A stretch of 64,000 bases of DNA from Planctomycetota bacterium (GTDB lineage Bacteria; Planctomycetota; UBA8742; UBA2392): the NCBI GenBank assembly GCA_016712285.1, contig JADJRK010000001.1, positions 3,534,001 to 3,598,000 of the forward strand. The letters are read 5' to 3'. Position numbers and translations under genes: made by a program. Of this stretch, positions 8,957 to 17,055 are shown in pieces. Under the pieces are notes generated by a model, which was not told the DNA's origin, did no database searches, and saw only the letters and a list, made by a program, of their open reading frames with translations. Numbering within the stretch: the first letter of the stretch is position 1; each line of letters opens with the position of its first letter.

Positions 8957-10225
8957 ATGCCGACGACAGCCATTCTCGGCCTGCAATGGGGCGACGAGGG
9001 CAAGGGCAAACTCGTGGACTCGCTGAGCGCGCAGCAGGATTTTTGCGTGCGCTTTCAAGGCGGCGGCAACGCCGGCCACACCGTGTATCCGCCGGGCGGC
9101 AAGATCGTGCTGCACCACCTGCCGACGGGTGTGCTGCACAAAGACTGCATCAACGTGATGGCGCAGGGCATGGTGGCGGACCCGTTCAAGCTGCTGGATG
9201 AAATCAACGAGGTGGAAGTTCGCGGCTTCAAGCTGGCTGGCCGCCTGAAAATTTCAGACCGCTGCGCCGTGACCACGCCCATGCACCTGAGCCTTGATGC
9301 CGGCCGCGAAGACGGCGGCTCAGCCACCAAGGTCGGCACCACCCAGCGCGGCATCGGCCCGACCTATGCCGACCGCTATGACCGCATCGGCGTGCGCATG
9401 GCCGACCTGCTCGACGGCACCACGCTGCGCGAGGCGCTGTCTCGCGCCGTCAGCGTGCGCGCCTGCCAGATGAGTGTCGAGCCGAACGTTGACGCGATGC
9501 TCAAACCCCTGCGCGAGGCCGGCGACAAGCTGCGCCCGTACATCTGCGACACGGCGTTGCTGCTGGCCGAGGCGATGAAAGAAGAACGGCGCATCCTGTT
9601 CGAAGGCGCCCAGGGCGCAATGCTCGACGTGTGCCAGGGCACGTACCCGTACGTGACCAGCAGCCACACCACGGCTGCCGGCATCGCAGCCGGCAGCGGT
9701 TTGCTGCTGGCGCCGCAAGACGTGATCGGCGTGAGCAAAGCCTATTGCACGCGCGTGGGCGACGGGCCGTTCCCGACCGAACTGGCTGATGCCATGGGCG
9801 AAAAGCTGCGGCAGAAGGGCGGCGAGTTCGGCGCGACCACGGGCCGGCCAAGGCGTTGCGGCTGGATCGACCTGTTCGCGCTGCGCTATGTGTGCAAGAT
9901 CAGCGGCGTGACGCGGATTGCCATCACGAAGTTGGATGTGCTCTCGGCGATGGGCGAGTTGAACGTCGGCGTGGGCTACAAGGGCTGGAAAGAGCCCGGC
10001 TTGCCCGCCGATATACGGCAGTTCACGGCTTTGCAGCCCGAGTACAAAACGCTGCCGGGCTGGGATGAGGACATCAGCAAGATCCGCAGCCTGGGCGAGT
10101 TGCCGGCCACGGCGCGTTCGTACCTGCGTTTTGTCGAAGAGTACGTGGGAGTGCCCATCGGCATCATCAGCGTGGGCCCAGAACGCGAAGCCAGCTTTTT
10201 CTCAGAAGGCGCGCCGAAGGCCTGA
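8957..10225 (+). CDS. purA: Adenylosuccinate synthetase
   Basis: Catalyses GTP-dependent condensation of IMP and aspartate to adenylosuccinate, the first committed step to AMP. The 422-residue protein begins MPTTAILGLQWGDEGKGK with catalytic Asp13 and continues with GGGNAGHTV, placing catalytic His41 exactly as in the family. It also has the GTTQRGIGPTY, GAQGAMLDVCQGTYPYVTSS and TTGRPRRCGWIDL signatures. ATG 8957 has AGGA seven bases upstream; an in-frame GTG at 8942 would add five residues that the family lacks. No other purine gene is adjacent. A terminator-like hairpin just upstream suggests that it has its own promoter. Confidence 0.97.
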   Translation: MPTTAILGLQWGDEGKGKLVDSLSAQQDFCVRFQGGGNAGHTVYPPGGKIVLHHLPTGVLHKDCINVMAQGMVADPFKLLDEINEVEVRGFKLAGRLKISDRCAVTTPMHLSLDAGREDGGSATKVGTTQRGIGPTYADRYDRIGVRMADLLDGTTLREALSRAVSVRACQMSVEPNVDAMLKPLREAGDKLRPYICDTALLLAEAMKEERRILFEGAQGAMLDVCQGTYPYVTSSHTTAAGIAAGSGLLLAPQDVIGVSKAYCTRVGDGPFPTELADAMGEKLRQKGGEFGATTGRPRRCGWIDLFALRYVCKISGVTRIAITKLDVLSAMGELNVGVGYKGWKEPGLPADIRQFTALQPEYKTLPGWDEDISKIRSLGELPATARSYLRFVEEYVGVPIGIISVGPEREASFFSEGAPKA

Positions 10226-10378
10226 GTGGTGTGGGTTTCCAGCCCGCCATTGACAGCATGGGCGCGATCGGTCCGTTGATTGCACGATTTTAGCCTTTTC
10301 CGGGATGTGCAGAGCGTGCAAAACCGTCTAACATACGGATGCTCACACAGGGCTATGGGGCCCGGTTAGGAACTGACA

Positions 10379-10606
10379 ATGAATGCCACGATCAGAAAAC
10401 TTTCGCTCAGCTTCCCACAGAAGCTGATCCGCGAGCCACTGCTGCACAACCTCTCGACGCGCTTTGGGGTGATCTTCAACATCTCCAAGGCCAACGTCAC
10501 CGACGAGCACGGGTACCTCGAACTCAGCCTGGAAGGCGGCACGGAGCAGCTTGACCAGGCCATCGAGTACCTGAAAAGCCGCGGCGTAACGGTCGAGCAG
10601 TCGTAA
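10379..10606 (+). CDS. Stand-alone NIL-domain protein
   Basis: The 75-residue protein matches a single NIL domain, the ferredoxin-like ligand-binding fold also found at the C-terminus of the methionine importer ATPase MetN. Recognisable parts are an N-terminal strand KLSLSFPQKLIREPLLHNLS, the FGVIFNISKANVTDEHGYLEL core and a helix EQLDQAIEYLKSRGV. In free form it probably senses or carries a small ligand such as an amino acid. ATG 10379 follows TTAGGA with seven bases of spacing. It sits alone between purA and tRNA-Arg; the 150 bp upstream is less GC-rich and probably holds its promoter, but I cannot assign boxes with confidence. Confidence 0.85.
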   Translation: MNATIRKLSLSFPQKLIREPLLHNLSTRFGVIFNISKANVTDEHGYLELSLEGGTEQLDQAIEYLKSRGVTVEQS

Positions 10607-10652
10607 GCACCCGGATTGACGCGAATCAGCCGTCCGTTACCCTTGCGGCCAA

Positions 10653-10729
10653 GCGCCCGTAGCTCAGCTGGATAGAGCGACGGTTTCCGGAGCCGTAGGT
10701 CAGAGGTTCGAATCCTCTCGGGCGTACCA
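10653..10729 (+). tRNA. tRNA-Arg (anticodon CCG)
   Basis: Full cloverleaf of 77 nt including an encoded CCA. Acceptor GCGCCCG pairs with CGGGCGT, the D-arm is GCTC/GAGC, the anticodon stem ACGGT/GCCGT encloses loop TTCCGGA with anticodon CCG, the variable loop is AGGTC, and the T-arm is AGAGG-TTCGAAT-CCTCT. It decodes CGG arginine codons. An imperfect copy of its 3' end lies at about 12783. Confidence 0.96.
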
Positions 10730-10739
10730 GGTTTCAAAC

Positions 10740-10774
10740 AGCGGTCGTGTGGGCTCCGTGCCCTCACGACCGCT
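10740..10774 (+). terminator. Hairpin terminator downstream of tRNA-Arg
   Basis: Perfect ten-base-pair stem AGCGGTCGTG/CACGACCGCT with a 15-nt loop, starting 11 bases after the CCA end. The tail is only moderately T-rich (TCGCTTGTG), so it may act as a processing or partly Rho-dependent site. Confidence 0.6.
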
Positions 10775-10866
10775 TCGCTTGTGCCCGCGCATTGCTTGCG
10801 TCGAGTCTCTCCGGTTGGCAGGGGTCTCGGGCTGTGAGATGGCCGGCTCGCGCCAGCGCAATGACG

Positions 10867-11892
10867 CTAGGCAACCTTCAACACAATCTTGCCCGACACA
10901 TGGCCGGACTCGAGGTAGCGGATTGCGTCGGCAGCCTGTGCAAGGGGAAAAGTGCGGTCGATGGACGGCTTCAGTTTGCCCGCTTCAATCATGTCCTTGA
11001 GCGTTTCAAGGTCTTCACGGTTCTCCAATGAAATGTAGCTGGTGAGCTTCTGGCTAACGAACGGAGACCACATCAGTGCGCGCAACTGCCGGTCAATCCC
11101 GCCGAACCACTTGCCGCCGCCTTCGCCGCCAGTGATCACGAGCGTGCCATGCTTCGCCAACGCGCGACGCAGTTTGCGCAGCTTGCGATTGCCGCCGATG
11201 TCGATGATGACGTCGTACTTGGTGCCGCTGTCCGTGACGTCTTCGTTCTTGTAGTCGATTACGTGGTCCGCGCCCATCGCGCGCACCATGTCTAGCTTTG
11301 CCGTGCTGGCCACGCCGGTGACCACGGCGCCGAGCGATTTGGCAATCTGGACCGCATAGTGCCCCACACCGCCGCTTGCACCGATGATCAGCACACTCTG
11401 GCCAGGCTGCACGTTGGCGACATCACGCACTCCCTTGAGCGCTGCCAGCGCGGAGACGGGTACGGCGGCTGCTTCTTCGAAGCTGAGATTGTTCGGCTTG
11501 TGCACGAGTTTGTCTTGCTTGAGACTGGCGAACTCAGCGTAAGCTTGCCCGCCGATCGTGGTGCCGAACACTTCGTCTCCGAGCTTGAAGCGAGTCACAT
11601 CTTCGCCGACTGCCTCAACCACGCCTGCGAGGTCCATTCCCGGGGTTTTGATTTTTGGCCTGCGCAGCCCGAATCCCATGGCGCGCATCAGGTAAGGCTG
11701 CCCTGTCACGATGTGCCACACTCCTCGGTCCACGCCGGCGGCAACCACGCGGACAAGCACTTCGTCAGGTGCAATCTTTGGCTTTTCAATGTCGCGCAGC
11801 ACCAGGACTTCAGCACTGCCGTACTTGTCCTGGACGATGGCGTGCATGGTGGTGTGAGTGCTCACGGTCTTGTTAGTCAGTGTAGCCTGCAT
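10867..11892 (-). CDS. NAD(P)-dependent alcohol dehydrogenase / quinone-oxidoreductase-like MDR enzyme
   Basis: The 341-residue medium-chain dehydrogenase/reductase has an N-terminal GroES-like catalytic domain (about residues 15-130) and a Rossmann domain with IIGASGGVGHYAVQIAKSLG. The cysteine ligands of the catalytic and structural zinc sites are absent, which places it with zinc-independent quinone oxidoreductase/RTN4IP1-like members. It reduces or oxidises an unknown substrate with NAD(P)H. ATG 11892 has AGGAGA upstream. It is divergent from a TetR-type regulator across a 93-bp gap that holds a clear tandem palindrome, so it is very probably the target of that repressor. The pair is bracketed by tRNA-Arg and a degenerate copy of its 3' end, which suggests transfer. 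Confidence 0.88.
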   Translation of the reverse strand: MQATLTNKTVSTHTTMHAIVQDKYGSAEVLVLRDIEKPKIAPDEVLVRVVAAGVDRGVWHIVTGQPYLMRAMGFGLRRPKIKTPGMDLAGVVEAVGEDVTRFKLGDEVFGTTIGGQAYAEFASLKQDKLVHKPNNLSFEEAAAVPVSALAALKGVRDVANVQPGQSVLIIGASGGVGHYAVQIAKSLGAVVTGVASTAKLDMVRAMGADHVIDYKNEDVTDSGTKYDVIIDIGGNRKLRKLRRALAKHGTLVITGGEGGGKWFGGIDRQLRALMWSPFVSQKLTSYISLENREDLETLKDMIEAGKLKPSIDRTFPLAQAADAIRYLESGHVSGKIVLKVA

Positions 11893-11916
11893 GGCTGTCT
11901 CCTGGGATGAAGAGTG

Positions 11917-11946
11917 AACTTACACTGTAAGCTTACATCGTAAGTT
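11917..11946. promoter_or_regulatory. Tandem palindromic operator between TetR and dehydrogenase genes
   Basis: Two directly abutting 13-bp palindromes, CTTAC-ACT-GTAAG (11919-11931) and CTTAC-ATC-GTAAG (11932-11944), together form a 30-bp near-symmetric element centred on AAGCTT. It lies in the only space between the divergent genes, as expected for a TetR-family dimer site controlling both promoters. Confidence 0.82.
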
Positions 11947-11985
11947 TTGGAGTGCAAACACAAAGTCGGAAAATATCCTGAAGGC

Positions 11986-12639
11986 ATGGCAACGAGAACG
12001 AAACCGCTAAGCCGCGAGCGTGTTCTGCGCGAGGCCGTCAGTCTGGCCGACAAACATGGCATCGAGAAAGTGTCGATGCGCAAGCTGGGAGGCAACCTCG
12101 GGGTCGAGGCCATGAGCCTCTACAACCACATCGCCAACAAGGACGACCTCCTTGACGGACTGGTGGACATCGTGATCGCAGAAATTGAGCTGCCGGTCAC
12201 CGGCGAGGACTGGAGGGAGGGCATGCGCCGGCGCGCGTGCTCGGCCCGTGAAATGTTTCTGCGCCACCCCTGGGCCCTGGTTGTCATGGAGTCTCGCAAG
12301 AACCCCGGCTTGGCCGCGATGCGATACTACGATGCCGTGATCGGCTGCCTGCGTAAGGGCGGCTTCAGCATTGCACTCGCTGCGCACGCATTTGCTGCGC
12401 TCGACAGCTACATCTACGGGTTCGCACTGCAGGAGATGAAACTGCCGTTCAAGAACAGCGCAGAACTGGACGAACTGGCGGGCAGTATCATGCAGCAGAT
12501 GCCTGAAGGTGCATTCCCACACTTCACCGAAATGATTACAGGGCATGCGCTCAAACCCGGCTACGCATTCGCCAACGAATTCGAGTGGGGCTTGGAACTC
12601 TTGCTGGATGGGCTCGCGCGAAAGCTGGAGCGCACGTAG
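11986..12639 (+). CDS. TetR-family transcriptional repressor (TetR_C-type)
   Basis: The 217-residue regulator has the N-terminal helix-turn-helix of the family (about residues 8-55: LSRERVLREAVSLADKHG, MRKLGGNLGVEAMSLYNHIANKDDLL). Its C-terminal ligand/dimer domain resembles that of classical TetR (helices with LRHPWALVV-like and FAALDSYIYGFALQ segments). It presumably represses the adjacent dehydrogenase and itself through the tandem palindrome at 11917-11946 and is released by a small hydrophobic ligand. ATG 11986 is preferred over an in-frame GTG-like start at 11947 because the latter lies only three bases past the operator. It is divergent from the dehydrogenase gene, and both lie within the putative tRNA-flanked insertion. 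Confidence 0.9.
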   Translation: MATRTKPLSRERVLREAVSLADKHGIEKVSMRKLGGNLGVEAMSLYNHIANKDDLLDGLVDIVIAEIELPVTGEDWREGMRRRACSAREMFLRHPWALVVMESRKNPGLAAMRYYDAVIGCLRKGGFSIALAAHAFAALDSYIYGFALQEMKLPFKNSAELDELAGSIMQQMPEGAFPHFTEMITGHALKPGYAFANEFEWGLELLLDGLARKLERT

Positions 12640-12782
12640 CACGGCTGGGGCACGTTGCCGATCTCTGTCGAGGGCTGTGGAACGCTCTGGGTGCATAGGC
12701 GACGGATGGTTGTGCCGTCACCCGTGCGCAGGCGCGCTCAGGTCGGCCAGTTCCGTGGCCAGGATCATCCGCCGGGGCGTCG

Positions 12783-12870
12783 TGGGGGTCGAATCCTCTG
12801 GGCCGCACCAGAGATGAACCAGCGGTCACGGGGCAACCTTGCTCGCACGACCGCTTCGTTTACGCCCGGC
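12783..12870 (+). repeat. Imperfect direct repeat of the tRNA-Arg 3' end and its downstream hairpin
   Basis: From TCGAATCCTCT onward this stretch follows the tRNA-Arg T-arm, ACCAG, the AGCGGTC...CACGACCGCTTCG hairpin and the GCCCG tail at 10705-10790 with scattered changes. The stem arms AGCGGTC (12821) and GACCGCT (12849) are kept. It looks like an old attachment-site copy. It also abuts the end of the converging beta-helix gene and could end its transcript. Confidence 0.66.
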
Positions 12871-15625
12871 GCCTGAACGTTACCGCGGCGAAGCCGATCA
12901 AGATTGCGAGCAACAACAGACAGCTTTGCTGTGTGTCAGCCCTGCAGCCGCCTCCTCCGCCGTCTCCGCCGCCACCACCACCTCCTCCACTGCCTGGGTT
13001 GGTCACGTCCAGCGTGAAGAGTTTGGCGCTCGATGCCAATGCAGAGTCGGTCACCGTCACCGTAAAGCTGAAGTTGCCGGCGGAAGTTGCGCTGCCCGAG
13101 ATGTCTCCCGCCGCATTCAGTGACAGTCCCGCCGGCAGGGCGCCGCCTGTCAGCGTAAACGTGTAGCCGCCTGCGCCGCCCGTGGCCTGCAGTGTGACCT
13201 GGTATGCCTGTCCCGTTTCGGCGGGAGGCAGCGGCGAGGTAGTAGTAATGCTCGGCGTCCCGGATGCAGGCGGATCAACTGTCAGCGAAAACACCTGCGA
13301 AGCAAACATGCCCCACGAGTCCGTTGCCTGCAGCGTGAAGTTGAACGGGCCGCCCGCTGCGCCCGGAAGGCCGCTGAAACTGCCACCCGCGCTCAGCACC
13401 AGGCTGCCGGGAAGCGTGGACAGCGCGGCGAAGGTCAGCGCACCCGTGCCGCCGGAAGCAGCGACGCTCTGAGTGTACGGCTGCCCCTCTTGCGCATTTG
13501 GGAGCGGGCTTGGCGTGGTGAAGGCAGGCGCGGAGTTGACCGTGATCGCCACGTAGATGTTGATTGTGTTCGCGCCGCCGTCGCTGACCTGCACGTCATA
13601 CTGCTGACTGCCCGCCGCTGCCGTGCCCGTCGGCAAGACTCGCAGTGAGCCCGCAGTGATCGAGAACGTGAAGTGGCTCGTGGCCGGCGTGACGCCGGTG
13701 ACCAACGGTGTCTGGCTGGTGTTGGGATCGCTAACGGTCGCAAGGTTCGTCGCGCCGGTCCCGCCCACACCGACCGTGAAGGCGATCGTGTACGGGTTCC
13801 CGTTTGATCCATTGCCGCCGGTCGCGTTCTGGATGGCGTGCGACGGCGCCAGGTCCTGCAGGATGATGCGGGCGGTCAAGTTTGTCGACGCACTGCCGTT
13901 GCTGACCAGTATGACCCAGTCGTAGCTGCCCGGTGGATTGCCCGCGCCCGCGGTTCCCGCCCATTCGAGGTCGATCGGGCCGGACACCGGAGTCGAGTTG
14001 GTCACCGGCTCCATTGTCAGGCCTGCGAACGTTGTTGTTGGAGGAGTCACGGTCACGGTCATCGCCGCGCTGCCGGGGTCGGCTGCGATGAGGATGTCCG
14101 CGATCGGGTCGCCCGGGTCGAGGGTCAGCGTGTACAGGCCTCCGCCGGCATTCACCCAGTTGGATGTCCCGACGCTGATCTGCGGCGCGGCCTCAACTTC
14201 GACGGCGCCGACATCGCTGCCGTTTCCGTTGGCGGCGTCGCTGATTGCAGAGTCGTCAATCGGGCGCGTAACGCCGCGCTGGTCGGTGGTCACGCCGGTG
14301 ATTGCGCGGCCTTGGTCTATTGCGGGGCTGCCCGCTTGCGGCTTGTGGGTCTTCGTCGGCCCACCGTTGTTTGCAAGCGCGGCCAGATTTGCGTTGGTGT
14401 TTGGCTGGTCGTTGGCCTGGGTCAGGTTGCCGGTGGTATCGCTGCAGATGTTGTTGTCATCGGATGTGATCGTGTTCGTGCCGCTGCCGGTTGTCCCAAT
14501 GCATGGAGTGTTCGTGGACACGATTGTGTTTCGCAGGATCAGCGTTGCCACACCCGCGGGGTCCGATGCGCCGACGAAGATCGAGTTTCCGGCGCCTGCG
14601 GATGTGTCGCCGTACATCGTGCAGTTGGTCAACTCGGCGGTGACGTTCGTTGCGGTGCCGGGGCCGCCCACGTACAGGCCGGCGCCGATCGTGTTCTCGC
14701 TGAACGTGCAGTTCGTGAAATTCACCTGGATGGTATTGTCGGCATGAATGGCAACGCCACCGCCGGCGTTGGACTGGTTGGCATCGAACGTGCAGCCAAC
14801 AAAGTCGTAAGTGTTGCTGCCCCAAAGAATCAGCACGCCGCCGCCAAGAGGCGAGTTGTTGCCGGTGAAAGTGCAGTCCGTGACTAATGTGTTCGGGTTA
14901 GTGTTGGGGTTGTAGGCAGAGTACAGGCCTCCGCCGCGCGGGGCCGTATTGTTCGTGAAGGTGCAACCGGTGATTGTCACTGCGGCGCTGCCTGCGTTGA
15001 CGCCGCCGCCGCCGTTCCCTGCGCCGTTGGCGGTGTTGCCGTCGAACGTGCAGTTGGTCAATGTGAAGGACGTGGTGAACGTGCTTATGCCGCCGCCGTA
15101 GCCAGCATTCGCGTCATTGCCGGTGAATGTACAGTCCGTGAGTGCGACGCTTGCCGCGGTGGTGATCTGAAGCCCTCCGCCGTCGGCGGGGGCGTAACAA
15201 TTCTCGAAGATGACTCCATCAAGATTCAGGCCCAGCGTCGTGGCCAGGCGAATTCCGCCCCCTGAAGAACTACCGCTGACCGCCCGCCCGTTCAGGATCC
15301 GGATGTTTTCGATGTGCACTGTGCCCGTCTGCGACGTGGTTTGCATGTGAAATGCCCGCCTGCCGTTCGCGCAATCGAGAGTGATGCCGGGCGAGCCAGC
15401 GGGGCCGTTGATCGTGACCTGCGAGGCGATCACCAGTTCTGACGCCAGGGTGATGGTGCCGGTGACCGTAAAGCTGATGCTGTCTGTCGGCCCGCACACG
15501 TTGATGGCCTGTCGCAGTGAGCCCGCGCCGGAGTCATTCAGGTTGGTTACCTGGTGCACGGTCTGTGCATGGCCGGCGGCGGCGAACGCAAGGGCAACTA
15601 GAACCATGAGCATGGATTTACGCAT
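12860..15625 (-). CDS. Secreted beta-helix (choice-of-anchor Q) protein with putative-Ig modules and C-terminal sorting tail
   Basis: The 921-residue protein has a signal peptide cleaved near AGHA-Q (residue ~20). Its N-terminal half is a parallel beta-helix made of many NCTFxxN/TFTGN repeats, ending in the choice-of-anchor-Q-type segment TTDQRGVTRPIDDSAIS with DVGAVE. The C-terminal half holds several putative-Ig (He_PIG-like) modules of the SPLPPAETGQAYQVTLQATG type. The tail is a polyglycine stretch, then GCRADTQQSCLLLLAILIG and FRRRA: a Gly-Cys, hydrophobic, basic signal like the MYXO/Synerg-CTERM class, which predicts processing and surface anchoring. ATG 15625 follows GTGAGG. A carbohydrate- or cell-surface-binding role is plausible but not shown. 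Confidence 0.88.
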   Translation of the reverse strand: MRKSMLMVLVALAFAAAGHAQTVHQVTNLNDSGAGSLRQAINVCGPTDSISFTVTGTITLASELVIASQVTINGPAGSPGITLDCANGRRAFHMQTTSQTGTVHIENIRILNGRAVSGSSSGGGIRLATTLGLNLDGVIFENCYAPADGGGLQITTAASVALTDCTFTGNDANAGYGGGISTFTTSFTLTNCTFDGNTANGAGNGGGGVNAGSAAVTITGCTFTNNTAPRGGGLYSAYNPNTNPNTLVTDCTFTGNNSPLGGGVLILWGSNTYDFVGCTFDANQSNAGGGVAIHADNTIQVNFTNCTFSENTIGAGLYVGGPGTATNVTAELTNCTMYGDTSAGAGNSIFVGASDPAGVATLILRNTIVSTNTPCIGTTGSGTNTITSDDNNICSDTTGNLTQANDQPNTNANLAALANNGGPTKTHKPQAGSPAIDQGRAITGVTTDQRGVTRPIDDSAISDAANGNGSDVGAVEVEAAPQISVGTSNWVNAGGGLYTLTLDPGDPIADILIAADPGSAAMTVTVTPPTTTFAGLTMEPVTNSTPVSGPIDLEWAGTAGAGNPPGSYDWVILVSNGSASTNLTARIILQDLAPSHAIQNATGGNGSNGNPYTIAFTVGVGGTGATNLATVSDPNTSQTPLVTGVTPATSHFTFSITAGSLRVLPTGTAAAGSQQYDVQVSDGGANTINIYVAITVNSAPAFTTPSPLPNAQEGQPYTQSVAASGGTGALTFAALSTLPGSLVLSAGGSFSGLPGAAGGPFNFTLQATDSWGMFASQVFSLTVDPPASGTPSITTTSPLPPAETGQAYQVTLQATGGAGGYTFTLTGGALPAGLSLNAAGDISGSATSAGNFSFTVTVTDSALASSAKLFTLDVTNPGSGGGGGGGGDGGGGGCRADTQQSCLLLLAILIGFAAVTFRRRA

Positions 15626-15743
15626 ACGGCCTCACTTTTCGCGTATCTTGCGCAAGCTAAGGCTAACCGCCGAAACAGGCCGCGAGAAGTCCTTTCCTTA
15701 GCCTGCGCGGGCTGCGGACAGCGGGTGCGTGCGCTGTTCGCAC

Positions 15744-15971
15744 ATGGCCAAGGATCCTCCCCCGGGATTCCGCGCTGTGGAGATCAGGGCCCCGCCGCGC
15801 GTCGACAAGAACCGCCAGGACGACATGCTTGAGAATGCCTCCGACCTGATGGCCAAGCTGCGCGACACGCCGGGGCATCGCAATATTCTCGCTTGGCAGA
15901 TCACGCATGCCGACGGCTCGAAAAGTGGCGACGCGTTTCGCCAACCACCGCTGGACCGAGACGGGGATTGA
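15744..15971 (+). CDS. Small hypothetical protein
   Basis: A 75-codon frame with normal GC-rich third positions and a charged, soluble composition (MAKDPPPGFRAVEIR...), including a helical stretch ENASDLMAKLRD and the segment HRNILAWQITHADGSK. No family is recognised. It is divergent from the beta-helix gene and ends just before a strong promoter. An upstream in-frame start at 15729 exists. The codon pattern makes it more likely a real gene than chance, but there is no convincing ribosome site. Confidence 0.5.
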   Translation: MAKDPPPGFRAVEIRAPPRVDKNRQDDMLENASDLMAKLRDTPGHRNILAWQITHADGSKSGDAFRQPPLDRDGD

Positions 15972-15985
15972 CCACACGTGAAACT

Positions 15986-16013
15986 TTGACAATCCATAAT
16001 GGCATGATATAGT
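15986..16013 (+). promoter_or_regulatory. Sigma-70-type promoter of the phospholipid operon
   Basis: TTGACA (15986-15991) and TATAGT (16008-16013) are separated by 16 bp in an AT-rich island. The predicted start of transcription near 16020 falls on or beside an ATG that opens a six-codon frame ending at TGA 16038, so the 5' leader of the first gene is very short. Confidence 0.75.
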
Positions 16014-16036
16014 GACGTTATGGATTGCGGGGCAGA

Positions 16037-16387
16037 TTGAAAACTTCACTTTTGTCTATGGCTTGCTTCCTGCTCGCCGCCGTTTTCGGCGCCGGGGGGC
16101 AGTATCTTTACAAATCGGGCGCTGAGCAGGCAGCCGGCGGGCTGCTTTCGTACCTCACCAGCTGGCGCCTACTCTGCGGCGCAGTCTGCTACGTGGCGGT
16201 GATGGCGCTCTTCGTGATCGGCTTCAAGCAGGGCGGGCAGATGAATGTGCTTTACCCGCTGTATGCCAGTACCTTTATCTGGGGCGCCCTGATCGCGCGC
16301 TTTGCATTCGGTACGCCGATCACGGTTGTGAACATGGCGGGCATGGTGCTGCTGGTCGGCGGCATGTTCCTGATGGGGAAGCAATGA
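16037..16387 (+). CDS. Small DMT/SMR-like four-helix membrane transporter
   Basis: The protein has about 116 residues and four predicted transmembrane helices (ACFLLAAVFGAGGQYLYKSG, WRLLCGAVCYVAVMALFVIG, VLYPLYASTFIWGALIARF, MAGMVLLVGGMFLM), in the size range of EmrE- and ArnE/F-type members of the drug/metabolite transporter superfamily. As first gene of a phospholipid operon it may flip a lipid intermediate or head group. The start is uncertain: TTG 16037 has GGGG four bases upstream and supplies a lysine before helix 1, ATG 16058 begins right at helix 1, and TTG 16025 is also open. Its TGA overlaps the next ATG (ATGA). Confidence 0.78.
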   Translation: MKTSLLSMACFLLAAVFGAGGQYLYKSGAEQAAGGLLSYLTSWRLLCGAVCYVAVMALFVIGFKQGGQMNVLYPLYASTFIWGALIARFAFGTPITVVNMAGMVLLVGGMFLMGKQ

Positions 16388-17055
16388 ACGAACAGACCAT
16401 CGACCGCCGCCCTCTGGCCACCCGCAAGTTGGGCATCTCGCGCTGGACCGCACAGGCCGTGGCGCGCACGGGCATCACACCAAACCAGATTTCCGCGCTG
16501 GGCATGCTGTTTGGCATCGGCAGCGGGCTGGCCCTTGGGGCGACTGCACTGGTCGCTGACCCGTGGTGGCGGGTCCTGTTCATCGCGGGGGCCGTGCTCA
16601 CGCAGCTGCGCCTGTTGTGCAACATGCTCGATGGCATGGTGGCCCTGGCGCAGAAATCGGATTCGCCCGTCGGTGAGCTTTACAACGAGATCCCCGACCG
16701 CATATCCGACTCAGCCACGCTGATCGGACTCGGCTTTGCGCTTGGGGGCAGCATTGAGCTTGGCTTCGCGGCTGCACTGATCGCGATGTTCACGGCATAT
16801 ATCCGCGCAATGGGCAAGGCGGCTGGCGGGCCTCAGCAGTTCTGCGGCCCGATGTCGAAGCCGCAGCGCATGTTTACGGTTACCGTCGTTGCGCTTTACT
16901 GCGCGCTGACACCGGTTGCCTGGCAGCCGACCCTCGTGCTCTGGTCGCCGCTTGGTCTGCCCGCGCTCGCGCTGCTGTTGATCTGCGCCGGGGCAGCCGT
17001 CGCTTCGGTGCGGCGTTTGGCGCGTGCCGCGCGCTCACTGCGGGGTGCCGCATGA
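16384..17055 (+). CDS. CDP-alcohol phosphatidyltransferase (YnbA-like)
   Basis: An integral membrane enzyme expected to exchange CMP of a CDP-activated lipid for an alcohol head group. The 223-residue protein has about five transmembrane segments and the family motif region at residues 83-109, DGMVALAQKSDSPVGELYN and then EIPDRISD. Compared with the general signature DG-x2-AR-x8-G-x3-D-x3-D it has Leu for Arg and Asn101 for the third Asp; from memory this fits the YnbA-like branch rather than a dead enzyme. ATG overlaps the previous TGA and its own TGA overlaps the next ATG. A CdsA-like gene and an acyltransferase gene follow, so the substrate is probably made by the same operon. Confidence 0.9.
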   Translation: MNEQTIDRRPLATRKLGISRWTAQAVARTGITPNQISALGMLFGIGSGLALGATALVADPWWRVLFIAGAVLTQLRLLCNMLDGMVALAQKSDSPVGELYNEIPDRISDSATLIGLGFALGGSIELGFAAALIAMFTAYIRAMGKAAGGPQQFCGPMSKPQRMFTVTVVALYCALTPVAWQPTLVLWSPLGLPALALLLICAGAAVASVRRLARAARSLRGAA

